From positions 372,001-436,000 of the forward strand of contig QEYB01000850.1 in the NCBI GenBank assembly GCA_017562135.1: a stretch of 64,000 nt of DNA, written 5' to 3'. This document shows, piece after piece, positions 53,401 to 61,979 of this stretch. The notes under the pieces were generated by a model that ran no database searches, was not told the origin of the DNA, and worked only from the letters and a program-made list of their open reading frames with translations. Position 1 is the stretch's first letter. Each line of letters starts with the position of its first letter. The DNA is from Dipylidium caninum (lineage: Eukaryota > Platyhelminthes > Cestoda > Cyclophyllidea > Dipylidiidae). Made by a program: the position numbers and the translations under genes.

Positions 53401-56400
53401 CCTAAGTTCATACACTGATTTACAACAGTTTCTAGCTTTATTTGTCAACAAAATCCCGGGTAATGTGATAAGTAATCTAATACAGCAGCATTCTGTTTGC
53501 TGATTTTACTACTTAAATTGCACAAGTAGGATGGAGAGAATGTCCAAAAAAACATTAAACAAACCTTGGTCAAGAGGACTCGTAGAGTGCAGATCATCGA
53601 AGGATATCTTACAAGACGATTGAGCTGAATGCGAACGAGGCAAAGGCTTGTCCTCCTCCTTAACGTCCTCGGAATCACCATCACCCCACCAACTTGGCCG
53701 ACCGTACAGTTCTGCAAGGGGAAGACATGTCCAAGTTGTATTATTTTACTAGGACCACTCATCTGTCACCCTGCCAATAGCTCTAACATGCATATCAGTG
53801 ACCCATTGGCCGAAAATCAGTCTATTCAAACAAGGTCAAGCGCTTCTAACACCCTGACCTCACAGGTGGCCGAGGGTTGACCTTTTATAGGGGTGCGATA
53901 TGGTAGGTCAGATTGCAGAAATCTTATTGAACTAGATACCTTTCCACAAGTTCCCCCTGCCACCACCACCTCATCTCCTTGTTTACCCGACCTGTGCAAA
54001 GTCATATTCGAAAGAGATCCCATCGTCATCCTTTACAACAGGGAAGAAGATGGACAGTAAAGTGGGAGAAATGATCGCAAAGTGTACGCCAAGAAGCCAG
54101 TATGTAAAAGAGCTGCGCAAATAGACGGAGAGAAGAAGTTTCAAGGAGTCAAAGGAAATTTAATTCTATTCCCATTCGCAAAACATAGCTCTTAAATCCA
54201 ATCAGAGTAGCTAAGAAGCTGAAGAAAGGGCGATAAAAAAAGATTTGCCAAACCTATCATAGGCTGGTTTTATTTTTGACAATTTATATTGGCTTAATAA
54301 AATAAATGGATAAAAGAAGTAGGAAGAAGGTGGTGGATGGAATAATGGAAGGATACAACCCTCCTCGCCTTCCCCTCAATTCATCTTCCTTTCCCTGTCT
54401 ACTGCCCCTTGTTCGCGGTGCTTCCACCTTTTATCAAGGCGTAACTGCCAGCCAAACAGGCAGTGGCCAGTCAGTCCGGTGTGTAGAAGAACAACAGAAT
54501 TTTTCACTTCAACGCGGAGTTTAAATTAATGGTGCCAAAAATAACAGTTCGTGAGCAACAAATACTCCACCAAATGCTGCAACAATGCGACATTGTCCTA
54601 CGGGCATTTTGATCGAAGGGGGCGGAGAGGGGCAGGCATAATTTCAGAGCAACTGTTGTCAAGTTAAAGATATAAATTCAACAGATAATGTCAAAAAACT
54701 TATCATCTCCCGGCCTTCTGACAACGGATTAGATAACTACCTACTTACATTAGAAAAAAAAATAAATTCAATACAAGATTTTGGGGGCAAATACCATCCT
54801 CGTGGGGTGCACACGCACATGTGGCATCTTGACAATAGGCAAGGAATAACAAGAGAATGGCACCTGTCGCGTTAGGGCTTATTTAGGTAAATTGTCTTCG
54901 AATTGGAGTGACAGAAATCACTGACGTTATGTAAAAATTTGATTACCAGCCATTGAGTAAAAATATGTTAAGGTTGAGTAGACATGCCAAAATCTTGATT
55001 TTGTTAAATGACGGAATTTGACATTGACTGAAATATGACAAATTGTAGGTGTGAAAGGGTTTATAGGCTTTTTTTCGATTAGAGTTGCTAATCCTACTTT
55101 GCAGTCATTGATTTCCGATTAGAAAGAAAACACTCATAACGAAGAAGGAGGAATTGCTGTGATTGGCACTTTGACAGTCATTACTTATCGATTTCCTATA
55201 TATATAAACACGTAAGGGCGACAAGACACGATTGATTGGTAATCAGCTTTAGTCAACAGACTTGAAGATAAGGAAAGAGGAATAAACGTAAGAGTGGCAG
55301 TTTTTAAATCAAATTTTAATGCACTTTTCGTGACTCTGTTAAAACAAATTTTTAATGAAAATGAGTCTTGTTAAGTTTTTGGCATTTGCAAGTGGGAAAT
55401 TTTATTAATTTTAACCGGTATCCACGTATTTCAGCTGCTAAAAAATCTTAGAAACTCCAAGTTAAGTGTAGGGAAAAGAGGTGACGATGATTAAAACGCT
55501 CGAACCACGTGACGCACATCAACTCAGACAAAATAAGGACCTTTTTTTCTCGGGTTTGTTCCGAAGCATCTCATTTACTCGAATGGGATATAACTGTCCG
55601 GATTAAGTAAGGCGATGAAGGTCATTAAGGCACTGGGCCGTTTGGGGAGAGTGTCCAAATGACTACAGGTTAAAAGGTAATTTCCCTTCTACTAAACACC
55701 TGCTTCATTAATTAACGTGGACGGTTAATACGCTAACCTTGAAGGAAATGACCCTTAGAGATCTCCGGAGGGACAAAGAAAAATACTTCAGCATGTCGAT
55801 CGTGCTGAATAATTAAATCAAAATTCATATAAAAGTCTAAACACACTTAAGTGTCTCAACAATGAGAAAAAAAACATATACTCTCCACAAATGGGGGTTT
55901 AGAACGAAATTAACCGCATAACGAACATTTGTATGGCGAGTTATCGGTTTTCCAACACTTAAATTTGCAATCGGTGTTTTAATTGCTTGTTTGTTTTTGA
56001 GAGGGAAACCAGACATCAGATGTTGGTTATTTTTTGTTTCCTCATACACAAACTTGTGCAGTTTCAGAATAACAAAGTGGATAAAAAGGATTATTTACTT
56101 ATTTCAAACGAGAAAATACGATAGCGTATATTTTAGCGGTTTTTAATGACACCCGAAGAAATGCGGACTATGTTAAAATCGGCAGAAGTTCAATAAAAGT
56201 GTAGTTGAGACGATTTCTCACCTTTGACACTCTTACGAGCTGCATAGGCGGTCTGTTTGCAATTAGCTTGAGTGCCCTGGCCGGCTGGTTTTAATTCATT
56301 CCGCGGAGGTTCCAAGACGGTTCTGATGGCTTCGTCCCTACTCAACGAGACCGATCGGTCAACTGGAATCGAGCTAATCAGGGGTGACATCAATTTGGTG

Positions 56401-56639
56401 AGGAGATCACGACAACCCTCTCGACAAGGCAGTGGACTCAGACAGCGCTGATCATTCTCATCACCGTCATCGTCATCATCGCTGTAACTTTCCCCTCCCA
56501 AACTGTGGTTTTCATAATGATGGGCAGTTGAACCATGACCTTGAGCGTCGAGAGAGATGGAGCGTCGTACTCCCACGTTAAGGTAAGTCCTTCGAATTTC
56601 CAGCCGTGACAGACGATCTGGTGGCTGATACTGATTCAT
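8629..56639 (-). CDS. CEP170-like: CEP170-like centrosomal/microtubule-associated protein, whole gene model
   Basis: This is one multi-exon gene. My exon model is: 56639-56222, 53711-53565, 52741-52674, 51706-51473, 49761-49563, 47466-47290, 46532-46272, 44887-44352, 40755-40224, 36034-35337, 30220-30026, 29415-29153, 26757-26528, 26304-26222, 22742-22691, 20913-20843, 19520-19383, 17418-17362, 17297-17127, 9249-9164, 9082-8949 and 8882-8629. All phases agree and the sum is 5,004 nt, or 1,667 residues. CEP170 hallmarks are LYGRPSWWGD near the N-terminus, two FTI(N/D)L(D/T)D repeats, long basic Ser/Pro-rich disorder, and a C-terminal helical block ending SNMRTVEQQLQ. CEP170 proteins bind microtubules and subdistal appendages of the mother centriole. 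The usual N-terminal FHA domain is not seen. The outer exons are firm, and those at 17-26 kb are less so. Confidence 0.75.
10010..10760 (+). mobile_element. Degenerate mariner transposase, copy A
   Basis: Across several frames the translation follows a mariner-type transposase: an eroded N-terminal part, then FLRNTRFPPFLYQGLTYDEK with the first catalytic Asp region (CDEKW in the family) as YDEK followed by a stop where Trp is expected. FYDNRKRWGKWTEI and a later LREIDVMAENLW come next. There are many frameshifts and stops, so it is inactive. It lies antisense to the host gene, inside an intron. No terminal repeats could be delimited. Confidence 0.75.
11105..11124. repeat. Perfect 20-nt palindrome, dispersed family copy 1
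   Basis: GTGTCACATATATGTGACAC equals its own reverse complement. It shares the core TCACATATATGTGA with 30361-30380 and, less exactly, with 24851-24868 and 11781-11796. Read on the minus strand, the flank (GGCGATTAATCATG) resembles the flanks of the other copies, so this is a small dispersed repeat rather than chance. Confidence 0.6.
11781..11796. repeat. Imperfect copy of the palindromic repeat
   Basis: CCACATATATGTAACG keeps the CACATATATG centre, but one arm is mutated. It lies about 660 bases from the perfect copy at 11105-11124. Confidence 0.35.
17127..22742 (-). CDS. CEP170-like: CEP170-like gene, exons 15-19 (least certain part)
   Basis: The segments are 22742-22691 (TPMRRGTPGW), 20913-20843 (AITPILRGNQPSGGQTTETS, donor TCG|GTAAGT), 19520-19383 (RRHRGGDDSDSPPSRGSFSL), 17418-17362 (GGVTTSMKTPSTEAVG, acceptor CTTTCTTTCAG) and 17297-17127 (ALRPNELGAADAVERSRRSL, donor AAG|GTAGAA). 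Phases agree throughout. The short Ser/Gly/Arg-rich pieces match the style of the rest of the protein. The donors at 22691 and 19383 are weak. The last two segments depend on a 64-nt intron with a frame change. Without it, the frame ends at a stop shortly after. Confidence 0.5.
18222..18602 (+). CDS. Orphan open frame in an intron, plus strand, 126 residues, doubtful
   Basis: This is an ATG-initiated frame antisense to the host gene, in the intron between exons at 19383 and 17418. The first part looks protein-like (EPKEADALFERLVKKCLYIP), and the end is hydrophobic. There is no recognisable domain, no obvious splice sites, and no poly(A) signal close by. It may be a chance frame or a remnant of an unknown element. 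Confidence 0.2.
   Translation: MQMDTTEPKEADALFERLVKKCLYIPFNMEGVCAIDQLEGSNIEAKWHLIGGKSAVESTRQKRESFLLVSDVHHRVGCSGRVQGINFKNWSAMSLSFRRPVMQPTVGFITRGIPKVVVKLIFCISK
21393..21407. repeat. Short (GT)n microsatellite
   Basis: Seven and a half GT repeats in an intron of the CEP170-like gene. Confidence 0.7.
23540..24200 (-). mobile_element. Degenerate mariner transposase, copy B
   Basis: On the minus strand, frames pass from an N-terminal part (NVTFG, ERASRKKREE) to FLRNRRLPLFLHQTIACYEK, WIFHDARKRSNK, CPGSISFPSLLIMQPGETMA and EINVMHEKRFRRKKKQLLH. This is the mariner order, with GETMA-EKFHRREINVMHE matching the family's PGETI-AE-Y-R-ID-MHE block. The first catalytic Asp (family CDEKW) is Tyr here (CYEKW). 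The C-terminal third is missing. It is inactive, sense to the host gene, and intronic. Confidence 0.8.
24245..24440 (-). mobile_element. Second partial mariner 5' fragment next to copy B
   Basis: The minus-strand frame ININETVGRGFSNARNPRYR then LRSGHLSIVREPRRGR matches the N-terminal DNA-binding region of the other copies (NINEAFGNGC, GVREPRGRP). Copy B already contains its own degenerate equivalent, so this is an extra, tandem N-terminal piece. Confidence 0.65.
24851..24868. repeat. Near-palindromic copy of the dispersed repeat
   Basis: CGTCACATATAAGTGACG with flank CGATTGATTACCATGG. The flank aligns with that of the copy at 30361-30380 (TGATTGGTTTACTGG). Confidence 0.5.
26222..26757 (-). 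CDS. CEP170-like: CEP170-like gene, exons 13-14
   Basis: Exon 13 (26757-26528; donor CATT|GTAAGT) encodes Val/Thr/Pro-rich sequence such as KVVTEVKVVPSRPTGISVTT and joins exon 12 in phase 2. Exon 14 (26304-26222; acceptor CATTAG, donor CCA|GTAAAG) encodes about 28 Pro/Arg-rich residues. Exon 13 is well supported. Exon 14 rests on phase fit and composition only. A competing acceptor upstream (ACCTTAG) would create a stop at the junction. Confidence 0.55.
29153..30220 (-). CDS. CEP170-like: CEP170-like gene, exons 11-12
   Basis: Exon 11 (30220-30026; acceptor CCCCTTGCTCCAG, donor CAC|GTGAGT) encodes DSQEALNEIARRIYRQPAHP and a Pro-rich tail. Exon 12 (29415-29153; acceptor TTTTTATAG, donor GC|GTGAGT) encodes Ser/Asn/Gln-rich disorder ending FRSGRRPANS. 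Both borders show good consensus and join in phase 0. The short amphipathic start of exon 11 is reminiscent of the C-terminal half of CEP170 proteins, but I could not align it. Confidence 0.7.
30361..30380. repeat. Perfect 20-nt palindrome, dispersed family copy 2
   Basis: ACGTCACATATATGTGACGT is self-complementary and lies just upstream (in host-gene sense) of exon 11. It contains two TGACGT cores, so it also fits a CRE-like element by chance or function. Confidence 0.6.
31085..31545. repeat. Purine-only minisatellite (GAGGAGTTCAGAAGAGGAGG-type units)
   Basis: About 460 bases almost wholly of A and G, built from irregular units containing GTTCAGAAGAGGAGG with GGA/GAG runs. On the host-gene strand it is a long polypyrimidine tract inside the intron between exons 10 and 11. 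Unit length varies (about 15-40 bases), so it is a degenerate tandem repeat. Confidence 0.8.
32940..33830 (+). mobile_element. Degenerate mariner transposase, copy C (left arm)
   Basis: Nearly full length across frames: HEILHSSTFLVRI, RNINEAFGNGCTSEENARCW, GVREPRGRPPARVDDEE, RTIGELRSTLGTRHTATATV, CFLRNTRLPPFVHQIIAL, HQRPHDEASNVVNKLTPPWE, then LPHPPYSPAASSTDP matching the family's LPHPPYSPDLAPSDY block that holds the third catalytic Asp. The first catalytic motif is ruined (ALRMKTG for CDEKW). There are many frameshifts. It is shared with the right arm, so it was inserted before the duplication. Confidence 0.85.
34085..34563 (+). pseudogene. Inverted, truncated and frameshifted copy of CEP170-like exon 9
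   Basis: It starts right after a preserved acceptor (TTGAATTTCAG) and reads LAQALSPLVEDFSRTWIRGK like the parent exon at 40755. A one-base deletion (CCC at about 34275 for CCCC in the parent) shifts the frame to a stop at 34302. The copy breaks off at CTTCAGATATC, about 55 bases before the parent's donor, where mariner sequence begins. It lies antisense to the host transcript, so it cannot be spliced into it. Confidence 0.85.
34563..34990 (+). mobile_element. Degenerate mariner 3' half, copy D, abutting the left arm
   Basis: It begins CGCCGTTTTTGCACCAAATC, matching the middle of copy C (33411 onward), then KTGFSVIIGNHEKSGQIKC, PIIKLGETITTAESHCREID and VVHGEKSYE, the mariner PGETI-AES-CREIDVMHE block. 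The N-terminal half is absent, cut exactly at the duplication junction. Confidence 0.75.
35337..36034 (-). CDS. CEP170-like: CEP170-like gene, exon 10 (698 nt, Ser-rich)
   Basis: The acceptor is GGACGTTTAG (entering in phase 1) and the donor CGG|GTGAGT (phase 0). It encodes 232 residues of Ser/Thr-rich disorder, including a run of ten serines (around 35755-35795) and basic clusters such as RNPHNSQRTHSATTRRSWNQ. The end, STASLDTALLLR, suits a short helix. It is the only exon lying in the loop between the two arms of the large inverted duplication. Confidence 0.7.
40224..40755 (-). CDS. CEP170-like: CEP170-like gene, exon 9, the parent of an inverted duplicate
   Basis: The acceptor is TTGAATTTCAG, in phase 0, with 177 codons plus 1 base. 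It encodes ALSPLVEDFSRTWIRGK, then acidic Ser/Thr-rich sequence ending near EFKGEVDSLSD. The donor is G|GTGAAG (40224), or alternatively GAA|GTGAGA a few bases on. The acceptor and most of this exon are copied in reverse orientation at 34085-34563. This copy is the intact one, keeping the C4 run near 40551-40554 where the other copy has lost one base. Confidence 0.7.
40280..42727 (-). repeat. Right arm of the 2.5-kb inverted duplication (includes exon 9)
   Basis: This is the partner of 32047-34563. It contains the functional exon 9 with its acceptor, plus part of the intron between exons 8 and 9, including a minus-strand mariner relic. The arm lacks about 25 bases of a C-rich run present in the left arm (around 32180-32210). 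This arm is the source, because its exon is intact and continuous with the gene. Confidence 0.9.
41060..41950 (-). mobile_element. Degenerate mariner transposase, copy C' (right arm)
   Basis: The minus-strand frames mirror copy C: SQASRNINEAFGNGCTSGE, GVREPRGRPPAHVDDEEEGG, RTIGELRSNVGTRHTNTATV, FLRNTRLPPFVHQIIALLVQ and HRRDTPSAELSFIVSFLRQN. It is sense to the host gene, in the intron between exons 8 and 9. It is inactive and is a duplicate of 32940-33830, not an independent insertion. Confidence 0.85.
44352..44887 (-). CDS. CEP170-like: CEP170-like gene, exon 8 (Ala-rich helical segment)
   Basis: The acceptor is TTTTACATAG and the donor GCG|GTTAGT. The 178 codons begin TPRLTKAPAISGPRVAV and include a helical-looking part (EIWSYRDVKDYVMEKMFQ), an Ala-rich stretch, and a charged end ERKELELFEKVEAEINKF followed by an acidic tail. 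This may form a short coiled coil. It follows exon 7 in phase 1 and joins exon 9 in phase 0. I do not recognise a named domain here. Confidence 0.65.
46272..49761 (-). CDS. CEP170-like: CEP170-like gene, exons 5-7 (basic Pro/Thr/Ser-rich linker)
   Basis: The exons are 49761-49563, 47466-47290 and 46532-46272, in phases 0/1, 1/1 and 1/1. All three encode low-complexity, highly basic Pro/Ser/Thr sequence (examples: PPQRTPQRKLVYRQPTRN, QRNRIPLRQTPSKNPTTP, IPKKPGPAPIGAEVGVKKP), which is typical of disordered microtubule-binding linkers. The repeated form NRIP(L/K) in exons 6 and 7 suggests an old internal duplication. Donors are CGAG|GTCAGT, CCGA|GTAAGC and CAAA|GTAGGC. Confidence 0.7.
50447..50474. 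repeat. (CT)14 microsatellite
   Basis: Fourteen CT units, intronic in the CEP170-like gene (purine on the gene strand). Confidence 0.9.
51473..53711 (-). CDS. CEP170-like: CEP170-like gene, exons 2-4 (PSWWGD motif and FTI repeats)
   Basis: Exon 2 (53711-53565) carries LYGRPSWWGDGDSED and a basic/Ser segment. Exon 3 (about 52741-52674) carries YKPPEAFTINLDDVTADN. Exon 4 (51706-51473) carries RRQAEAFTIDLTDGGNSS and RLRRALQERQQLTRKHS, and ends at a consensus donor (TCT|GTAAGT). The Trp-Trp-Gly-Asp motif followed by FTI-x-(F/L)-D-type repeats is the arrangement found in CEP170 N-terminal halves. The exon 3/4 join is ambiguous. Exon 3 may instead end at 52670 (phase 1), with exon 4 starting further upstream. 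Confidence 0.75.
56222..56639 (-). CDS. CEP170-like: CEP170-like gene, first coding exon
   Basis: The ATG at 56639 follows in-frame stops (TAA, TAG) within 9 bases. A 3' splice site (TTCAATTTGCAG) lies 18 bases upstream, so the 5' UTR is probably spliced, by cis- or trans-splicing. The exon encodes 139 residues. They are basic at first (LEIRRTYLNVGVRRSISLD), then a strongly acidic run (YSDDDDDGDENDQ), then a Cys-containing leucine-rich stretch, and it ends ARKSVK at donor G|GTGAGA. There is no FHA fold signature. Phase 1 matches the next exon (53711), where GAA is completed ahead of LYGRPSWWGD. Confidence 0.65.
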
Positions 56640-59600
56640 TATGGCCTATTAATGCTGCAAATTGAAGGTAACAATTACTAAATACAGAGTAAAGTTTTCC
56701 AATGTCACCTCAATACATTCACTTAATAATCTGATCTCTGCGACAATTCATATGTTAAAAAATGATGCTTTAAAACATGTCAAAAAAGATGTATTTTTTA
56801 AGTTTGCCCCACCGGTGTGAAGATTTTATCGCAACACAATTTTGTAATATTTAGAGAAGTGACGGAAAGGAGAGAAAGGGTAGGGAAAGGAGTCAACTTG
56901 TCAGAAAAATGGTATTTTCATAAGAAGGAAGGAATTACGTAGGTGGCTTGAAACTCGACTACACGCGAGGACTACAAGTCGAAGCGAAACGAATAGCCCT
57001 CAAATTTTCTGCATAGACCAAACAAATCGGACTGTCAAATAATGAGAAGGGAAAAAAAACATCAACGACCTAATTGCCATCCACAGTTGGTGCTGAAACC
57101 CCAACTCCGAGTAAATGGTTTAAAAAATCGTCCATTAGTGAGAATCATGATAGTCAGCGACCATTAAACATTATATTTAAGCATGCATCTAGTACAGTAG
57201 ACAGAACCTAATTTCCTTGGCAAAAGGAAAATTTTCCGAGGGCCATTTAAGGTGATGGATAGCTTACAGAAGTTAGTAAAAAAAGTTCATATTCTATAAA
57301 AGTAATTATCTCAACTGTCTTGATTTGTTTTAAATTTGCTTATGAAAAGTAGGATTATAGTATAAGAAGATGACATGAACTCTCACCATCACGAAAAACA
57401 AAAAGGTATTAAACAAAAGCTTCAGAGAAAAAAGTGGGAACAGACAGCGTCGATGTTAACAATGTTGTGGACAAATTGGCTGCACAAGAATAAATGGGTG
57501 AAAAGAAATAAATTGTGATGCCGGAACCATCAACACACTCACACCCACCACCGTGTTGCAGTGACTTTAACGATGGTAGAGAAATAGAAGTGTGAAGTGA
57601 GTGTAAGTAGAGTGAGAATTTGGATTGTAGCCAAAGTAAAACAATGGATTTGGTGGAAATTAGTTTACACTAGCAGTGACAACCGATAATTGCCAAATCC
57701 CATCTCGAAACATCACTTACTCGAGAAATTTAAGTGTCTTTGTCAGTTGCTATGGTAATCATCTGGCGTAGGAGTTTACAGGAGCCAGGGCTACCACGTG
57801 TTAGCGTATAGCATTGTGTTTTTTTAACTGATTGTTTAGTGGATGTTATCAACTAACAATACGAAATCATTCCTGTCACGTAGGGAGAGTAATTCCAGCG
57901 CTTAACAATCCAAGGGTAGGTGATAGTAACTAGATTGTCCATTACCCCATACAAAAGTGTGGAAATCTGCATAATTATAAAAGTCGGCAGATCTTACCCT
58001 CTGCCAATTAACTAGGTTGTCTTTATTAGTTAGGTAAAGGTCAGTTCTGCAGAGGGAAGCTAAGGTTTCGTCCATTTTCCCATGCCAAAATTAGATTTCA
58101 AGTCAACAGAACCACCGAAGTAAGGAAAAAGGTGCCCTGCAAATGAATCCCAAGTCTCCATTCGTAAAATATAGGATAAATAAAAAGATAAATAAAACTC
58201 GGATTTGAACGGGTTGCATAGATAAAATTAATTGCGATTTTGTTATAAAATGTGCCAACTAAGACGAAATAAGGACTAATTCAGAAAAATAACTCTTCAC
58301 AGATTCACTAATGCGTGGGTGAGCATCTTAATTTCATGACCGACATTAAACTAGAAGGGAACCCCGGGAGTAGGCAAATTTTATTTCACCAAGAAATAGG
58401 GGAAAAGCTTGGGCAAATTGATGTCTCATAACCCAACCTCCGTCGTGAAGGAGAAAATTTGAAAGCTTTTCAGCTTGCTCCCATTAAAAACAAATTTGCT
58501 TTACTACCGCCTTAGACTTAATAGAATCAGAAGGAGGCATAATTTGAAAAATAACATCAAAGAGAATTTACTTTTGTGTTAAATCCATCACACTTTCCCA
58601 CCAAGTTAAAAATCACGGCGCCAAACTTAAAAAGAGAACGATTCGTATGCCGAATGTGATTACATCACAACTGGAATGCCTTCCTCCTTCTCCAGATGCG
58701 AAGAACCACTATTTCTACTTCATAACCCCCTTAAAGGGAAGAGAGGGAACAAGTGCCAATCTATTCTAACCCGCCGAATTTCCACAAAGAAGGGAGAATG
58801 CAAATCACATTCAACTTTGCGAACGAACAACAGCTAATGGATGGATCTACGATTCACATGAACAAAATAACGCGACTGTCAAGTTGAGAGCCCCCATTTA
58901 ACAATGACAACACTGAAGTTACTGAATCCGGATGTTATGAAAAATCTTCCGTCTTTAAATGCTTCCCATGAAATGCGTAATTTCGAAAATGTAGGCAGTT
59001 AATATTTACGAAGAAATAAGAGGATTTTTCATTTATATTTAAAAGGTAAAAGAGTATAAGATGTTGATTTTGCTAAGTACTTTTAGAATAAAATTATAAG
59101 GAAATAAATAATAACTCGCCTACTCTCCAAAAACTACAAATCACTTATTTATTCATGAGAATTTGTGTTTTATTTGAATACGTAAATACCAAGTCTTCTT
59201 ACATTGTCCTATTCCACGTGAAAACGAGACGGTAGGAATGAAAGTTTACACAGGCGCCAAAAAGATGGGGAAAACTGTGCAGGTTAGAAGTAAAATTGTA
59301 AGTATTTTAACGAATGGAACTGTACACAACGATAGTGCAAGAAGAGCCTTTTAGTCTTGCGGCGTGTATGAGTACACAAAGCACGATTTGACGAAATCTT
59401 GTAGGGAATGAAAATGCCACGAAAAAGGGACTAACAGTTATGAAGAGATGAAATAATCAGTAGAGGATATTATTAACAATCCACGTCGCTAATGAAAGCT
59501 TAACCACTGGTATTGTCCGAGCACGCAAATTCCCATGCACCATCCCTGCCACCAAGGCTAACTGATAAAAATGGGACCAATGGTAGATGGCGAGATTTAG

Positions 59601-61979
59601 ACAGGACAATAAAATCGCGTCAAGGCATTGGAGCAGACAACAATTCACATTTGATAGTATGAGGAATCAATTCATTGTTGAGTAAGGTTGGTTAGATTAT
59701 CTTGGTGATCTGTGGGTCGTGTTTACAAAATGAGTGAAATTTAAAAAGCGGACTAGATTTCCCCACACAGTACCTTCGAGGTGTAATGCCATATGCTTTG
59801 GTCAAAAGTATGCACACAAATGTCGTCGAATCAGGTTTCAGTAATGCACGCGGGATATAAACAAAGGAGATCATCAAGACCACTTGAACTAAAGTTTAAG
59901 GTATTCCTGGTTAGGTTAAAATCCGTAACTCATGCAATATCAGTGATGTCTGTGTAAAATGTAAATCAAGCAAATGTGTTGCGAACCGCTGTTATTTAAG
60001 GCGGTAGAAGAGGCGGAGGAGGCCGAGATGCCTCGCCAAATATAGCAACTGTCAAGGTCGCAGCGCCGTAAAGCTCCTAAATGATTGGTTGGGAAGAATG
60101 AAGACTGTTAGTCACTGTGGCCACGTAATAACACCCATGCCTTCTGTCACGCGAAAAACACGAATTGCGACGAAATATTGCTACAGGGGAAGTCGGTCCA
60201 CGAGAAAAGATAATGCTCGGCCTCTGTCATTGGTCCACAAAAACGCAAATCTAGTAATCCGCGTAGTAATATAGAATAAGGGTTTACATATATGAGGCAG
60301 AGATTATCGTTTAATGAGAAAGTGGAAGCAAATAATGATTCTATGAGATAAAGAAACGTCTTTGAATAACGAAACTAGAGAACCTGAATAACCAACAAAA
60401 AATTCCTAAAATTCCAAATTTCCTCACCACAGAAAAAGGCCAACACATTGTTCGAAGGATTATGTTCCATGTAGAAACTACACAGCAATGGCAAACAAGT
60501 GTATAAATCATGCAATGTGATTAATAAGCTTGGAACAATTCACATTGAGAAACACGCACAAAAGTAAACTGTGCATCAGCGTAAACAGTAAATTTGATTG
60601 AAGTAAGAAATTGATCAGGACTTGATTGCATAGTGAAGAAATTTGAAACGCTGTTCAGTGAAGAGACCGAAATAGGCGCCTTTTCAAACATAATACAAAA
60701 AGTTATAATATGAAAAAAAAGTGATTGAACGATAATGGGTCGAAAAAACACGATAATAATCTCAAATGTACACTTAGTGTGAATCAGCGTGTAGTTACGC
60801 ACCCGGAAAGAAAATGAGTAATTAGGAGAAACCGCAAATAGGCACACGGAGAGGTACAGCGCGCATGTGCGCACACAAACACAGAGAAAGACGGACATGA
60901 AAAACACGTGTTCAAACCCATTTTGTGTGAAATAATGGAGATGTAAAAGTAAAGGAGTAAACTTAGTTCAGACCTAAAAGATAAAATTGAGTGGATGAGA
61001 CGAAGATGTTTGGTAAAAGGGGTGGTTGGGGTTTGATTATAAATTGAAGAATTATTAAAAAAGGAAAAAGAGTCAAATTCAAGCAACTGGAGAAGTTTAA
61101 CTGATAATAATACGACCAAGTGAAAGTTCTATAATAATCAAACGGTTGAGTCGGAAACACGATGAGGAGATATAATGCAGGTAAATGTTATATCTCATTA
61201 TCTAATAAACCTTACCACGATGCAAGAGACATAAAAATAAAAAAGACTTACTATACTTCCGGCAACATAAGTGAGAAAACATGGTGAGAAAGGATAGGTG
61301 GGAAATAACAAAACCGTTGCGACTACTTCATATGAAGGGAATACTAGGTGAAGCTGATTGTAGACCTAACGGATATGGGAAAGTGAACTTAATCAAATTT
61401 ATGAGCAGAGTTGTGAATGAAAATACTGAACAATGAAAAATCCAACCGCATGATCCAATCTTTGGTAGTAACTCGAATATCACACCTGTACAAACTATTA
61501 GGAGTGAAATGAAGCGGAGAGAGGAGGCAAGGGCAGCGAATAGATAAATGGCAATAAGCGATGATGGATGTAGCTCAAGCAAAAAATGTTAACGCATTAA
61601 CAACATGGCATACATTGTGAAAACATGTGTATAACAGTCAGAGAAGATGCAATTCAAGTTTGTTAATTTACAGACGTGTAAACCTTACCCGCAAAATGAT
61701 GCCTTTCCTAATTTCAAATAACGCGGATGCGGGCCCCAAGGTCAATAAATATATAGTTTTGTTTAACAAGACTAAAAATTCATTTTTAACTTTGAAAAAA
61801 TACAACAGTAGTTGTATAAATTTAAGTTAAACTAATGGAAAATTGCACTGAAGTTGGTTACTAAACCAATTTACTTTATTGGCCAATCAGTAATAGCGTC
61901 CATTGGGCGCGCTTTGAAGGCTTTGGCCGCCCGCCTGATTCGCTGCCATTGACCTTTTGTCAAAAGGAGTGTAGGACAA
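56640..61979. other. Divergent intergenic region, no supported gene
   Basis: About 5.3 kb between the start of the minus-strand CEP170-like gene and the start of the plus-strand MANSC/LDLa gene. It presumably holds both promoters and the untranslated first exon of the former. Open frames are all short (128 residues at most), AT-driven and without motif or splice support. No repeat or transposon was recognised. Confidence 0.5.

Noticed and set aside
53930..54029. Possible extra exon between exons 1 and 2 of the CEP170-like gene
   Set aside because: A phase-compatible reading exists, but it ends in a phase that breaks the reading of exon 2, whereas exon 1 joins exon 2 directly in phase.
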